From: Helianthus annuus
Lineage: Eukaryota; Streptophyta; Magnoliopsida; Asterales; Asteraceae
DNA length: 64,000 nt
Reading direction: 5' to 3'
Assembly (NCBI RefSeq): GCF_002127325.2
Contig: NC_035443.2
Span: forward strand, 117,368,646 to 117,432,645
Position numbers and translations under genes: made by a program. Positions within the stretch are counted from its first letter, which is position 1, and the number at the start of each line of letters is the position of its first letter. Below the pieces are notes generated by a model. That model had not been told where the DNA came from and did no database searches. It was given only the letters and a program-made list of their open reading frames with translations. This document shows, in pieces, positions 46,644 through 57,395 of the stretch.

Positions 46644-47163
46644 CACACACAGATATATATATGGGTTAAACGTGTAGTGTTTGGATTATAAGTGTGCGAT
46701 TAGGGTTGATGCCTTGACAAAAAAAGATTAGTCAAATCCTGTTAAACAATTTAACCCGCCAACCTAATTACCCTTAACCCAACACGATGGACACCCCATA
46801 ATTCTCAAATTGCAACATATCTTATTTACACTATTCAATCTAAGATCGCATTCCTCTTTATCTTGATGACCATTTAAACGTAAAATATGGTTTGTTTGAA
46901 AGTTATATCATATCATTTTAATTAGTTTAGAGTAAATTACTTTTTGAGTACTTGTGTTATAGTGGTTTTAACCATTTGAATCTAGATTCAAAAAATTTAA
47001 TGCTTCAATATGTAATCATCAAAGTCCAATTTACTAATAATTGTAACAATTTGAGTCCAATTAACTAACTCTGTTAGATTTTCTCGATTACTTTTTTTTT
47101 ATAAAATAACCAAAATACCCTTTTATTAAAAAACAAACTAAAGCAAAACAGTTTATTAATATC

Positions 47164-47194
<31 letters not shown>

Positions 47195-47648
47195 TATTAC
47201 ATATAATATATAAACACAATTTTACACATAGAACTATTCTCTCTGCCCTCCACTATCGACACCGTCCACCCCACACTACACCACCCCACTCCCACCCACA
47301 ACCATTGCACTACCATCTTTTTTTTCTAGTTAATATATCGATCCCCTCTATTTACCCCAATACTCATTCACTCAAACTTACCATTTGAACATGTGTTGTG
47401 ATTGCAAAATCATAAACACCCAATCCCCCATTTTAGCTCTTAATGAACCTCAACATTTCAACCCCAAATTCAAATCGGCAAGTGTTAGAAGAAGCATAAC
47501 CACACCCAACCGCATCTTTAAATCTGCGTCATCTACCCACCCCCAACCCCATCTTCATAACCCATCGCATAAACCCCTACAACCATTATAAAACCCAAAC
47601 CCGTACTGAACCAAAAATGCCCAACAATCGCAGTTAGACAGGTGACAG
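46644..47648. other. Intergenic, no gene seen
   Basis: AT-rich, with a (TA)n run at about 47163-47190 and a C/A-rich stretch 47240-47600. No frame here shows protein-like features. Confidence 0.5.
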
Positions 47649-47768
47649 TGTCACACTCCAACCCGTAACGGATTATCGATCGGAGCGAGATGCTTGTCCA
47701 TAGCTCATGACAACTATTATAAGTTTAAATATTTAAAAGATATCCAATTTAAAATGTCATGCATATCA

Positions 47769-48189
47769 TGCAGGATCGTTTGTACGACCAAAACGAGTCT
47801 TTTAGAAGAGTTCTAATCAATACGAGAGGCGGAAACAAACGTATCGACTTTGAATTAGCTTGATATACACTCTAAATGTCTTGTTTATTGATATAACAAC
47901 GTTTTACAGCCTGGAGACACTTCGGCAGCACCTCGGTACCAGAATCAGAAAGTTACCAATGAAATGAACAAGGCACGTATTTATAGGCAACCCATTCCGC
48001 ACGAGATGGCTCATACGAAATGGACATCTCCATTTCGTATGAAATGAACATCTCCATTTCGTGCGAAATGGCCTTTCCATTTTGTGCGAAATGGTCTCAC
48101 TCACATATTTCTCGTATTTCGTGCCCTGATCTATCTAATCAAATACAAGACTCGATACAAGACGAAGTCGACAGACATATGCACCAAGA
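47769..48189 (-). repeat. 3' LTR of E3, with adjoining PPT
   Basis: 421 bp. Palindromic CCATTTCG-TG-CGAAATGG at 48054-48071 and degenerate neighbours from 48014. The PPT AAAGGGGAGTT lies at 48190-48200. Confidence 0.85.
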
Positions 48190-50806
48190 AACTCCCCTTT
48201 GGATGTTGACGAAGTCTTCAGTGTCGAGTCTTCACAGTCTTCAGTTTTTATCAGTCTTCATGCTCTCTCTCCAGAGTATCTAACACTGTACGTATCCTTC
48301 AATCTCTTTCTTCTTCTCTCTCTCTTTTCAGCATCAACAGCTAACTTCTCCTTGGATGTTGATCTAATAAATTTTAATCTCCTCTTTCTCTCACTGAATC
48401 GCAATCTGACTCTATCTTTTCTTGATTAGATCTCTTGATTCCTTAAGTTCTTCAGCATTAGCAGCTGTCGTGAACTTCAGGATCTGAATCTGACTCTACT
48501 ATCTTCATACTCCCTTTTGCTAGTAGACTCCCCCTTAAATTGTTCCTTGGATCGTAGTCTGCATATGCTTTTGCGGAAAAACCTCAGGTATCGGAACCTG
48601 GCTAACCTGCACATCCTCTACCTCAAAATACATTTCACAAATTTAAAAATTTGATAAATTTAGAAATCACTTGTAGAAATCGATTAAAATGTTTTAACAT
48701 TTATAAACTCTGTTGACCACTTGTAAGAATATTATCATTTCTAAAAATTCTCCCAAACCATTTGTTCATCATGTTTAGCACTTGGAATTTTGAAAATCAG
48801 CTTTTCAACATCAGTTGTCGAAAATAAGATTGAAATAAACTTTTTTTGAATTTTCAAAAATTTATGCTAAAACACACTTCAAATCTTTTTAGGTTTTTGT
48901 TTTTAATGAAATGTAGTAAAGAAATATTTACAAACAATATTTTTGTGAGTTTGTGTAAGAGGATCATATCAGTTTTTGAGACAAATCACTAACACCGTTA
49001 AGCTTTAGACATTTTAAGTTTTAAACGATTCACTTAGATTGTCAGTATACCGATCCACTTAAATTTTCATACAAAGTTCAACTGTTTCGAGATACGAGAT
49101 ACGAGATTAGAGTTTTAATCGACTTAAACTTATTCGCGTGTCCCACCTCAGAATATACTCCCGTATCCAGACTTCTATATTCAGTCTTATAGGTGAGTGT
49201 ACACTAATGATATCTGTAAACTAGGGATGGGCTTTTTTTCCCAAATACCCGTACTCGTACCCGTACCCGTACCTGTACCGATTTTAGGTATTTGGTACAT
49301 GTATCGGTACCCAGTTTTATTGATTTTGGTATTCGGTACTTTCGGTATTGGTATGGGTACGGGTAAAAACGGGTACTGGTACCGAATTCTATGTATACCT
49401 TTAAAAGTTTTTTTGTATTATGTTTTATTTCATATTATGGTGTTTATAGTGTACTCGTATTGATTTTACCTATATGGTACCCGTATCGTATTGGTACTCG
49501 TACCAATTTTACCTATTTGGTACTCGTACTATATTGGTACTCATGTCAATTTTACCTATTTAGTACTTGTACAAGTGCTCAAAAATTAAATAAAAATAAA
49601 ATGGTACCAAGCGGGTAGTGTACCGAAAATACCCGTACCAGTACCCGTACCAGTACCTATATATTTGGTACGGTATTTGGTACCTAGTTTTGTTCAAATT
49701 CGATACCGGTATTTTTGGTACTGGTACGGGTATAGGTACGGGTACTGTACCAATCCCATCCCTAGTAAACGGGTAATGCGAGACCATGAGAGCTCAGGTT
49801 AGAACTTCCGTTCAGACAAAGAGATGATGGCTCGTCTTTAGGTGTGTCCCGTTTGGGGATCTTTTCTTCAACAACACATGATTAGCATTTTGCAATGTTT
49901 CATCATTTTTATGCTGAGGATAAGCTTTAAGATTAAAGTAGTGCAGAGCATTATGCGAGGACCAGGCTATTACTTCCGCAAAATCAGAAGTCCTGGTATA
50001 ATACCCCAGATATCATTACGCACAAAGACCTAGAATGTCAGAAATATAACGCCCTTCAAACAAGATTTCAGGGGTTACCTATATATCCGAGAGATGTTCC
50101 CCACGAGATAAGTAAGTATTGATATTTAGGTTTATATCTCGAAATCAATTTACTGAATATGTAAAAACCTACTGGCATATCATCAGTAAGATCATTTATC
50201 ACATTTGACTTTCCAATTCTTTAGCGTGCTGTGATAGTCCACTGATGTACTATCATTTCCTCTTTTTCACAACAAAACTCATTTTTGAATTTTTCGAATG
50301 TTTTTGGATTTTTTCAAATTTTCTAATGTTTTTGGATTTTCTGAAATTTCTTACTCCCCCTAAAATTCAAAACCATTTAAAAAAATTTGACAAACCGATG
50401 TATCAAGCTTCAATTCGCCATCCATTTGGCATAAACAATCAGAACTCCCCCTTACAACAAACTATTTTCCCATTATGATTTCAAAACACTTAAGTTTGTT
50501 TTAATCAAAATGGTTTTTCCGGAAAATAAGTTTTGTTGAAATTCACCAACCACTTGTAGGTTAGGGGTTTCATCACATTGTTCTCTTTAACCATTTGTAT
50601 AGAAGTTAAATCAAGTTCAACTTAATGACCTTGATTAACCACTTGTGGGTTCACTTGTAGGTACTAATCAACAATACAACTTGTAAGTTGAAATATGACA
50701 ATTTTCAGTTTTACCGCATGTAGGTTTTTCAAACAAATATTTTCCAAGAATGATGCCGATTCCTGCTCCACGATTACCAACTTGGGAGCTCCGGCAAGTC
50801 AGGATT
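48190..50806 (-). other. E3 3' region without pol
   Basis: No protease, integrase or RT motif in any frame. AT-rich with scattered 'accacttgtagg' words (48660-50700). It contains foldback element H1. Confidence 0.6.
49222..49764. mobile_element. H1: GGTAC-rich foldback element
   Basis: TIR TAGGGATGGG...CCCATCCCTA with a perfect 6-bp direct repeat GTAAAC at 49216-49221 and 49765-49770. Both arms are arrays of ACCCGTACC / GGTACGGGT units that can fold on each other. hAT-like termini are possible, but a 6-bp TSD is not the usual 8. Confidence 0.75.
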
Positions 50807-52559
50807 TTACATATGGAATACAGACACCCAAGCCTGACCAGCTTTGGGTGTTACCATTTCTGTTTCACTTGGGGTTTCAACATTTCTTTTTGATTCATAA
50901 AAATCTTTTACCCCTTTGGCCTTACCCTCGACCATTTTTCCAAAAATATGTTTCACTTTTACATTAAATGCTTTTTCGACATCAAATTCTTTCTTTTCAG
51001 AATAGAATTGATTCGAGATCTCCACTTCCCCAACTTTTGATTTTAAATTTTCAGCCCGCAATGATGGAAAGTTGACATCATCCATTGGCGGAACTGAATT
51101 TTCTCCTTTTAGATTAACTTGTGGCTCCTCTGACTTTGACGAGTCAGATTCATTGCCAGATTTCACATCAGATTTCTTAACAACTCATGTTTGGTTGTCA
51201 AGATTCACCCTTCTTTTGTAAAACCTTTTCGAACATTCACCAACTTCAAATTTTGAATTTTTAAACACTTTGAATTTTTCAGTTGGTGGTTCAATTTTAT
51301 CAACAATCTTCTCTTTGAGTTTAGAAACAACTTCCTGTTTTGTGTTGGTTGCCTTTGGACAGTTCCAGGCGATGTGACCAACTTCTTGACATCGGTAACA
51401 GGTTCTTGTCTCCTTTTTCTGATTATCTCCATTCTTCTCAAACTTTTGTTTTTCTGCAATGAACGCTTTGTTCGATTGCTTCCAGAATGAGTATTTTTCT
51501 TCTTCTTCTGTACTTGCCCATGAAACAAATACTATTTTTGTTATAGAAATTTTCTCATTTTTATGATTTTCGGGTGGAATAAAGCCTAAACCTTTCTTTT
51601 AAAATTACTGTTATGGTTTGGTTTCTTTTGAAAACCAGAACCAGAACTGTAACCTTTTTTCTTGTTCAATCTTTGTTGAACTCTTGAAGTGTATTTTTTA
51701 AGTTTTTCAGTAAGATTTACATCTTTTATTTCAGAAATATTGATTTCTGTTAATTTGAAAACCTTTTTGATCTTTTCAAATTGAACACTTCTTATTGGGA
51801 ATTCTTTATCAAAATATAATTTGTCAGAATCATTCAAAGTATATGCAACTTCAAATGTTTCGTTATTCAAATTAGATTTTGATAACAAAAATTCTTTATT
51901 GTAAACCCTTTTTGACTGATGATTTTGAGCTGTTGACCGACGAACTCGAACTCTCAGATTCAGACTTTGACTCTGACTCCTCATCTTTATCCAACACCTG
52001 ATCGACCACTTTCTTTATTAACTCAGACTCATGATCAGTGTCAGACGATGTGAACGTGACGTCAATGTTTTCTGGTAAATCATCAGTTGTTTCGGATTTT
52101 AACTTTATATTGACAGCCTTTTTGACTTGCTCCTCATTTGGTTTTCTGGGTGAATAACCTTCCCAGATCGGAGGCGGACACTTGTTATAACTTGCACTTT
52201 GTTTCTTACCAGTATCCTTCTCTTCAGTCTTCTTGTCTTGAAATGCTTCAAAACCTGCAACAGTTGGAAAAATTCTATCAATCAAATAATCAGAACTTGA
52301 ATAACTTGCAATAATCGTCTGATTCTTTCATTCTCTATTTTTTCAGTCTCCAACTCTTGCTTCAACTTTGCACATTCTTCAATATAATGGTTTATAGCCT
52401 TCTGCTTAGACATCATCACTGCATTCATCATGGTTAAAGCATCTTCTCTTTCAGAATTTGTCTTTTGCAGACTATTCACTGTTCTGTTCAACACATCATA
52501 CGATTCTTTCACATACTTGACATCAAACAATATTTTTTCTTTCATCTTGTCAAGCTCAC
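50807..52559 (-). pseudogene. E3 gag, second part (after E4)
   Basis: Continues the gag from 60182 on the far side of E4. First a coiled-coil (NSLQKTNSERED...CAKLKQELETEKIENERI), a frameshift near 52300, then DRIFPTVAGFEAF, an acidic/serine-rich stretch, a basic linker (KKYTSRVQQRLNKKKG), and a second CCHC knuckle CYRCQEVGHIAWNC at 51359-51400, then an acidic tail ending near 50807. Several frame changes make it a pseudogene. SIRE gags are long and coiled-coil rich; two separate knuckles are unusual as far as I know. Confidence 0.65.
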
Positions 52560-53354
52560 TGTTAGGATCGGAGGCTGTCATGATTGTGCTCGTTTGTGTA
52601 ATCTTGACAAAACAATGAATATAAAATAAGATTAAGTGCAGCGCCTTTGTGAACACAATCAAAAGAAAAAATAGTTTAGTAAACAAATGCTTCTCATTAA
52701 GTTGAATGATTGAAATACAAAGCAAATGATTACAAGCATGCTTACTGAACTAAGCTCCCCCTCAGCCTGATACCCCAAGGTTGGTTGCACAAGATGAAAG
52801 GATTGGACTGAAGAAGAAGAATCCACTCAGTCAATCAAATGTAACAGTACAGGGTACTGCTCCATTTATAGGCCAACCAAACCACTGAAGCATCTTAGCT
52901 GACATCACCATGATAATGACATCTAACAGACTAACAACCTATAAACACTGTTCTATACAAACTACTGATGTGTAACATCTGATTATAAGTACAATACAAA
53001 ATAAGAGATAACAACTGCTTCACGTTCCAGTGTTGTAGCCTGAGCACTGATGTTGAGTATCAGTGCTTTCTTCAAAGGTGATCAGTCTTTGAATGGGCAG
53101 TGCTTGTGTCTTCAGCAGTACTTAAGCAACAACAGTACATAGAGCAACAGTGTTTGTCTTTAGTAGTCTTTAGAATCTCATCAGTGTTTGGTTCATCAGT
53201 TGTTATAGTGAGCAGTACTTAAGCCCCATCAGCTGTTAGAATACCACTGTCAAGGGGAAAGCCAAGTGTAAACAGCTGTTTATTATGAGTCCACTGTTGT
53301 GATCCGGTTTTGGCTTTTTATTATCTGTTCCTCTGGTAGGGTTCAATCCCAACA
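52560..53354 (-). repeat. 3' LTR of E4
   Basis: 795 bp; dense in CAGTG/CACTG/ATCAGT words from about 53030 to 53290. Confidence 0.88.
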
Positions 53355-53390
53355 ATCTCCCCCTGGAACAGACAATGCCAAAACCCTTCA

Positions 53391-53612
53391 TTATTCTGGA
53401 CCTTTATTCCTCATCAGCAGTTCCTTAGCTTGTTCTTTAAATTCTTCTTCAAAATTCTTGGAACTCAGGTCATCTTCATCCCTACACAGTGTAAGTTCAA
53501 GGAGATCCTGCAAATCTTCAACACTAAGGCCTAGTGCTTCTTTCCTTGATATGTACTTCACTTCGCCGTTGGTTCTGAACAAGATCAGTACGTGGGTCTT
53601 TTGATCAGACAT
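53391..53612 (-). CDS. Small ORF after the giant ORF of E4
   Basis: 73 codons (MSDQKTHVLILFRTNGEVKY...), acidic, with a readable pattern like a folded strand-rich start then a helical acidic end (LQDLLELTLCRDED). It lies 84 bp past the stop of the giant ORF, which overlaps a GTAAGT donor-like site. It may be a second exon of the same protein or a separate product. It ends just before the PPT. Function unknown. Confidence 0.45.
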   Translation of the reverse strand: MSDQKTHVLILFRTNGEVKYISRKEALGLSVEDLQDLLELTLCRDEDDLSSKNFEEEFKEQAKELLMRNKGPE

Positions 53613-53696
53613 CCACTTTAGTACTTTTAAACCAGACGGGTTTCTTGGGAGAGAGTTATTTGAGGATGAGTTTGGAGATGTTGGCCTTGTGAAAAC

Positions 53697-56600
53697 TTAC
53701 AGACTTTCAAACATTCTTTGGAAGGCCATCTCAATGACATTGTTTGTTGCAGCTATGTCTTCTGCAGTTTCTCTTTCGATCAGCTCTTGCCTCTCAAAGT
53801 CTGTCATGCCTGTCGAAGTGTTTGGTGATGCAGGTTTAGTTAATACCTCCTTAATGAGGTTTTGAAGCTTTTCTGAAGTTTCTTCTTTTAGACCCATTTT
53901 CATGATGGTATCCTTGAAGAATTCAGCTTCCTTTTCTTTGACCTCTTCACTAGACAGCTGTTTTCCTTCTTCTTGGTTTGACACAAGAATAGGGTTATAT
54001 GCTGATTTGAACAGTGCTTGGAGGTTTTCAATCTGCTGTTCAAGCTTCATCACTTGTTCATGCTTCTTTGAAGTGCCTGAAACAGTTGTCTTCCTTTTCT
54101 TCAGCCTTTCATAGGCTTCATCAGTCTGCTGCTTTGACCATTTTGATATGGCTTCGGCAATATCCATTTTTGCATCCACTAACTCCTGTTTCTTCTTTTT
54201 ATATTCAGAAGTAAGATCAGCAATTAGCTTTTTATATTTGTTCCAGTTTGGAGCTGTCTTCTTCTTACTTGGATCACCTTTAATCCTTTCGATCCTGTTT
54301 GCTTCATGCTTCAGAGCAAATATTGGCCATTCTTCAAATTGGTTTTCTTCAGCTGGATAGATTTTTTCTTTCATGATATATGCAATAAGTTCTTTTCTCA
54401 TCTCCTTTCTTTGATCTTTGCTCAGAACTTGTGCATAATCTTTCATCAGCTTGACTTTTGTAAGTAAGAATTCCAATTTCTCAGAAATGGCTTCATCACC
54501 TTGATCTTTGCATTCGAGTTTAGCTCGAATCTTTGCTTGCCTTGCTTTCATTTCAAGATATTCATCCATGTCTTCTGGAACTACGAAGCCTACGAGAGAA
54601 GGAAATCTTCTTTTTGAAGGATCATCCTCGGTGTAAAATTGTTTCATCTCATTTTTTACAGCATCTAGTTCCAGTGGATGTTTTGCAGCAACAGGATCAT
54701 ATTTTTCATCAGTGGGTTGAGTTGTTTCTCTTTTTCTTTTGTAAAGCTTTGTGGATGAAATGGATTTTGCTTGTGACATGGGAATGATAAGAGCAGTGGT
54801 AGATGATTGACTAACAGCTGTTGAAACAACTGGTGTTTTAACCGTTGTTGTCATTACAACTACTGATGTATCAGTAGATGTCTTCTGCTTTTGAGCAGGG
54901 GTTGTGATAGCAGTTGTTTGAGTGGTGATGAGTGACTGACTAACAGTAGTTGGAACAACAGGTGTTTCAACCACTGTTGTCATTACAACAGATGTTGTAA
55001 CATCTGTTGTCTTCTGCTTTTTGGCAGGAGGTGATGATGGAGTGGCAGATTTTGATGGTGATGATGGTTTTGGTGCTGTAGACACAGATGGTGGTGGAGC
55101 AGTAGTTGTGGTGGTGTGTGGTGATGTAGTGTGTGTTGATGCTGCAGTTTTAGTTTGGCTATTTTCTAGCTCAACATATATACCATCATCAATTCCCTTT
55201 TTCTTCCACTTGATCTTCTCCCCCTTTTTGGCATTATCTGAGAAGGGTTCATTCATGAAGAGAACAGTGGAGGGAACTTTTCCAGAGGCACTTTGAATGT
55301 GAGCTTTGATAGCTTTGATATCTGCCTGGGTATCTTTGAACCTTGATTCCACCATATTTGTCAGCTTTTGAACATGTATAGCATGCTGCTGATCTGCCAT
55401 CTGCTTTTGTCTTTCCAGCATTGGTTGGAACATGTTCCATAACTCATTTGCAGCAGGTGCTTGTTGAGCAGGTGCTCGAGTTGGAGGAGCAGTGGATTGG
55501 GCTTTTTGAGCTTTTAACAGCTGCTGCACCATATCCTTTATTTCAGCAACTGAGGTTTCCAGGTTTTCAACCCTGCCCGTCAATTCCTGGTATTTTGAAT
55601 CATCACCTGAATTAACAGGATCATCTGAATCCCCACCAGCAGTGGTTTTACCAATGTATGACTTAGGAACAGAGTCCCAAAAATCAGCCATTGATGCCCC
55701 TTGTTCTTGGTACTGGGGACTTCTTTCTTCAGCACTTGATAACCTTTTGATGTTGCCAGTAGTTAAAACAATCTCACTGGTGGTCCTCAGTGGTGCTATC
55801 GAAGAAATTGCCTTCAAGGGAGTCTTATGAATGTAACCATTGTCCAAATGTAAACCAGTGGGTTCAACATTTGTAGTGGATGCTCCACTTGAACTACTGA
55901 CAGGAATTACTTGTAATTCCTGCAGTGTGACCTCCTCAGTTGTTGCTGGGATAACAGAGATATCAACATCAGACCCAGTCACTTGTGGGAGTATATTCTC
56001 AGTGATAGGTGTTTGAGAAGAACTGGTTTGTGTCTGAGTAATACCAACTGTATGCAACAAGGGTATCATGGATTGTGGTAATATGGATGGTGAGGGTGAA
56101 GGGGTTGAAAGAGACATGTCCTTGGGATTAGGACTGTGGAAGATGGAACCGAGTGGGTCCAGAGCTTCATATTGTGGGGTCCCTATGCTTACAACCTGAT
56201 CCTTTTGTGAGGATGCAGGAGGAGTTTGAGGCAAGGGTTGAGATCTTTCTTCCATCTGCTGTGAGGAAGTAGCAGCAGTGATTATTGGTGACTTTTGTGC
56301 TGTCACTGGCATTAACTCTGGGATCTCATCTTCCAGAGGTGCCTTTGGTTTGGGTTTGGTGGGCTTTCTGGATGTTTTCTTTTTGTTCTTTTTAGTGGTA
56401 GCAGGTGTGGGTTTCAAAACAGTGGGTGTGCTGCTTTGATCACCTGGAGCAGTGGGCTCAGCAGTAGATACCTGAGGAGCAGTTTCATCTGCTAAATTCT
56501 GCTCAGGCACCTCTGCTTTTGTTTTTATTGGTGCCAACATTCTAGAGAATGTTTCAGGTGTTAAACAATTTATTTTAAAAGCAGCACCTTGTTTGGGCAA

Positions 56601-57395
56601 TTCTGCATCTTCCTTTATAAATTTTTGTTCAAAGTAGTAGCTTAAAAATCTTGGAAAGAGCAGAAATGCTTTATTATCAACGTTTTTTACCAAGTCATCA
56701 AATATTTCCTGAGAATAGTTAAAATTTTCTTTGTTTAAAATTGCATACCCCAGGCATTGAATTTTCGATGGTATTTCATTAAAAGACGTTGTTTTATTAG
56801 AAACACACATCAATAGAGTGTGAAACAAAAATATGGATGCAGAAGGGAAATAACCCTTTTGTAAGGTATCCCTTTTTGGTTGCTCTACATAGCCCCTGTT
56901 CATGAAATCCTTTTTCAACTCGGTTTTAGAAAATGAGGTTTTACCTTTCAAGTCATCGAGTTTGAAGACTTCAGAAATAGATTGTGGAGAGATTTGAATC
57001 TTCTTACCCTGTATCGAGGAGTTGATGGCTGTGATGATGTCGCCTTGTTTTTCAAGGGTGGCATTTTTCCAGAACTCTCTCTGGGTTTGAAGATAAATGG
57101 GAGCGTCTGCTATTAACATAGTTTTATACTTTGATGCAGATAAGGTATCAATGATGGAGTCGAAGGTGTTGTCAGTTGTGGGTTTCATGAGTATACCCAC
57201 ATAATTGTGAGGGTCTTTGCAATGGATTTCTATGGTTTCAGCGGCCATTTGAGTGGCGTCTGTTGGGGTGGAGGAAGAAGATGGTTTTGATTTTGACTTT
57301 GATTTTGGTTTCGTCATTTTTGCTGAAGAAGATCGAAGAAAGTTTTTGTGAAGAAAAGTGGGAAACTGCTTTGAGAAGAGAATTTTGGAATTCAA
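53697..57395 (-). CDS. E4 giant ORF, 1232 aa, retroelement protein of unknown function
   Basis: An uninterrupted frame; the start could be M1 (57395) or M27 (57317, MTKPKSKSKSK). Layout: basic S/K-rich N-terminus; a globular domain about residues 55-290 (YLQTQREFWKNATLEKQG, ISPQSISEVFKLDDL, QKGYFPSASIFLFHTLLMCV, FPRFLSYYFEQKF) that resembles a domain common in ORFs of Asteraceae LTR elements; a long P/S/T/Q-rich region; a predicted helix (ENLETSVAEIKDMVQQLLKA); T/V-rich tandem repeats of about 43 aa; then a charged coiled-coil C-terminus (KKLIADLTSEYKKKKQEL; KLEQQIENLQALFKS). No CCHC knuckle, DDE or RT motif. Being intact while the surrounding E3 gag is full of stops suggests recent insertion or selection. 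A structural or packaging role is only a guess. Confidence 0.8.
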   Translation of the reverse strand: MNSKILFSKQFPTFLHKNFLRSSSAKMTKPKSKSKSKPSSSSTPTDATQMAAETIEIHCKDPHNYVGILMKPTTDNTFDSIIDTLSASKYKTMLIADAPIYLQTQREFWKNATLEKQGDIITAINSSIQGKKIQISPQSISEVFKLDDLKGKTSFSKTELKKDFMNRGYVEQPKRDTLQKGYFPSASIFLFHTLLMCVSNKTTSFNEIPSKIQCLGYAILNKENFNYSQEIFDDLVKNVDNKAFLLFPRFLSYYFEQKFIKEDAELPKQGAAFKINCLTPETFSRMLAPIKTKAEVPEQNLADETAPQVSTAEPTAPGDQSSTPTVLKPTPATTKKNKKKTSRKPTKPKPKAPLEDEIPELMPVTAQKSPIITAATSSQQMEERSQPLPQTPPASSQKDQVVSIGTPQYEALDPLGSIFHSPNPKDMSLSTPSPSPSILPQSMIPLLHTVGITQTQTSSSQTPITENILPQVTGSDVDISVIPATTEEVTLQELQVIPVSSSSGASTTNVEPTGLHLDNGYIHKTPLKAISSIAPLRTTSEIVLTTGNIKRLSSAEERSPQYQEQGASMADFWDSVPKSYIGKTTAGGDSDDPVNSGDDSKYQELTGRVENLETSVAEIKDMVQQLLKAQKAQSTAPPTRAPAQQAPAANELWNMFQPMLERQKQMADQQHAIHVQKLTNMVESRFKDTQADIKAIKAHIQSASGKVPSTVLFMNEPFSDNAKKGEKIKWKKKGIDDGIYVELENSQTKTAASTHTTSPHTTTTTAPPPSVSTAPKPSSPSKSATPSSPPAKKQKTTDVTTSVVMTTVVETPVVPTTVSQSLITTQTTAITTPAQKQKTSTDTSVVVMTTTVKTPVVSTAVSQSSTTALIIPMSQAKSISSTKLYKRKRETTQPTDEKYDPVAAKHPLELDAVKNEMKQFYTEDDPSKRRFPSLVGFVVPEDMDEYLEMKARQAKIRAKLECKDQGDEAISEKLEFLLTKVKLMKDYAQVLSKDQRKEMRKELIAYIMKEKIYPAEENQFEEWPIFALKHEANRIERIKGDPSKKKTAPNWNKYKKLIADLTSEYKKKKQELVDAKMDIAEAISKWSKQQTDEAYERLKKRKTTVSGTSKKHEQVMKLEQQIENLQALFKSAYNPILVSNQEEGKQLSSEEVKEKEAEFFKDTIMKMGLKEETSEKLQNLIKEVLTKPASPNTSTGMTDFERQELIERETAEDIAATNNVIEMAFQRMFESL

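Noticed and set aside
53299..55830. Plus-strand ORFs of 60-136 codons opposite the E4 ORF
   Set aside because: Antisense shadows of the 1232-codon frame with low-complexity composition.
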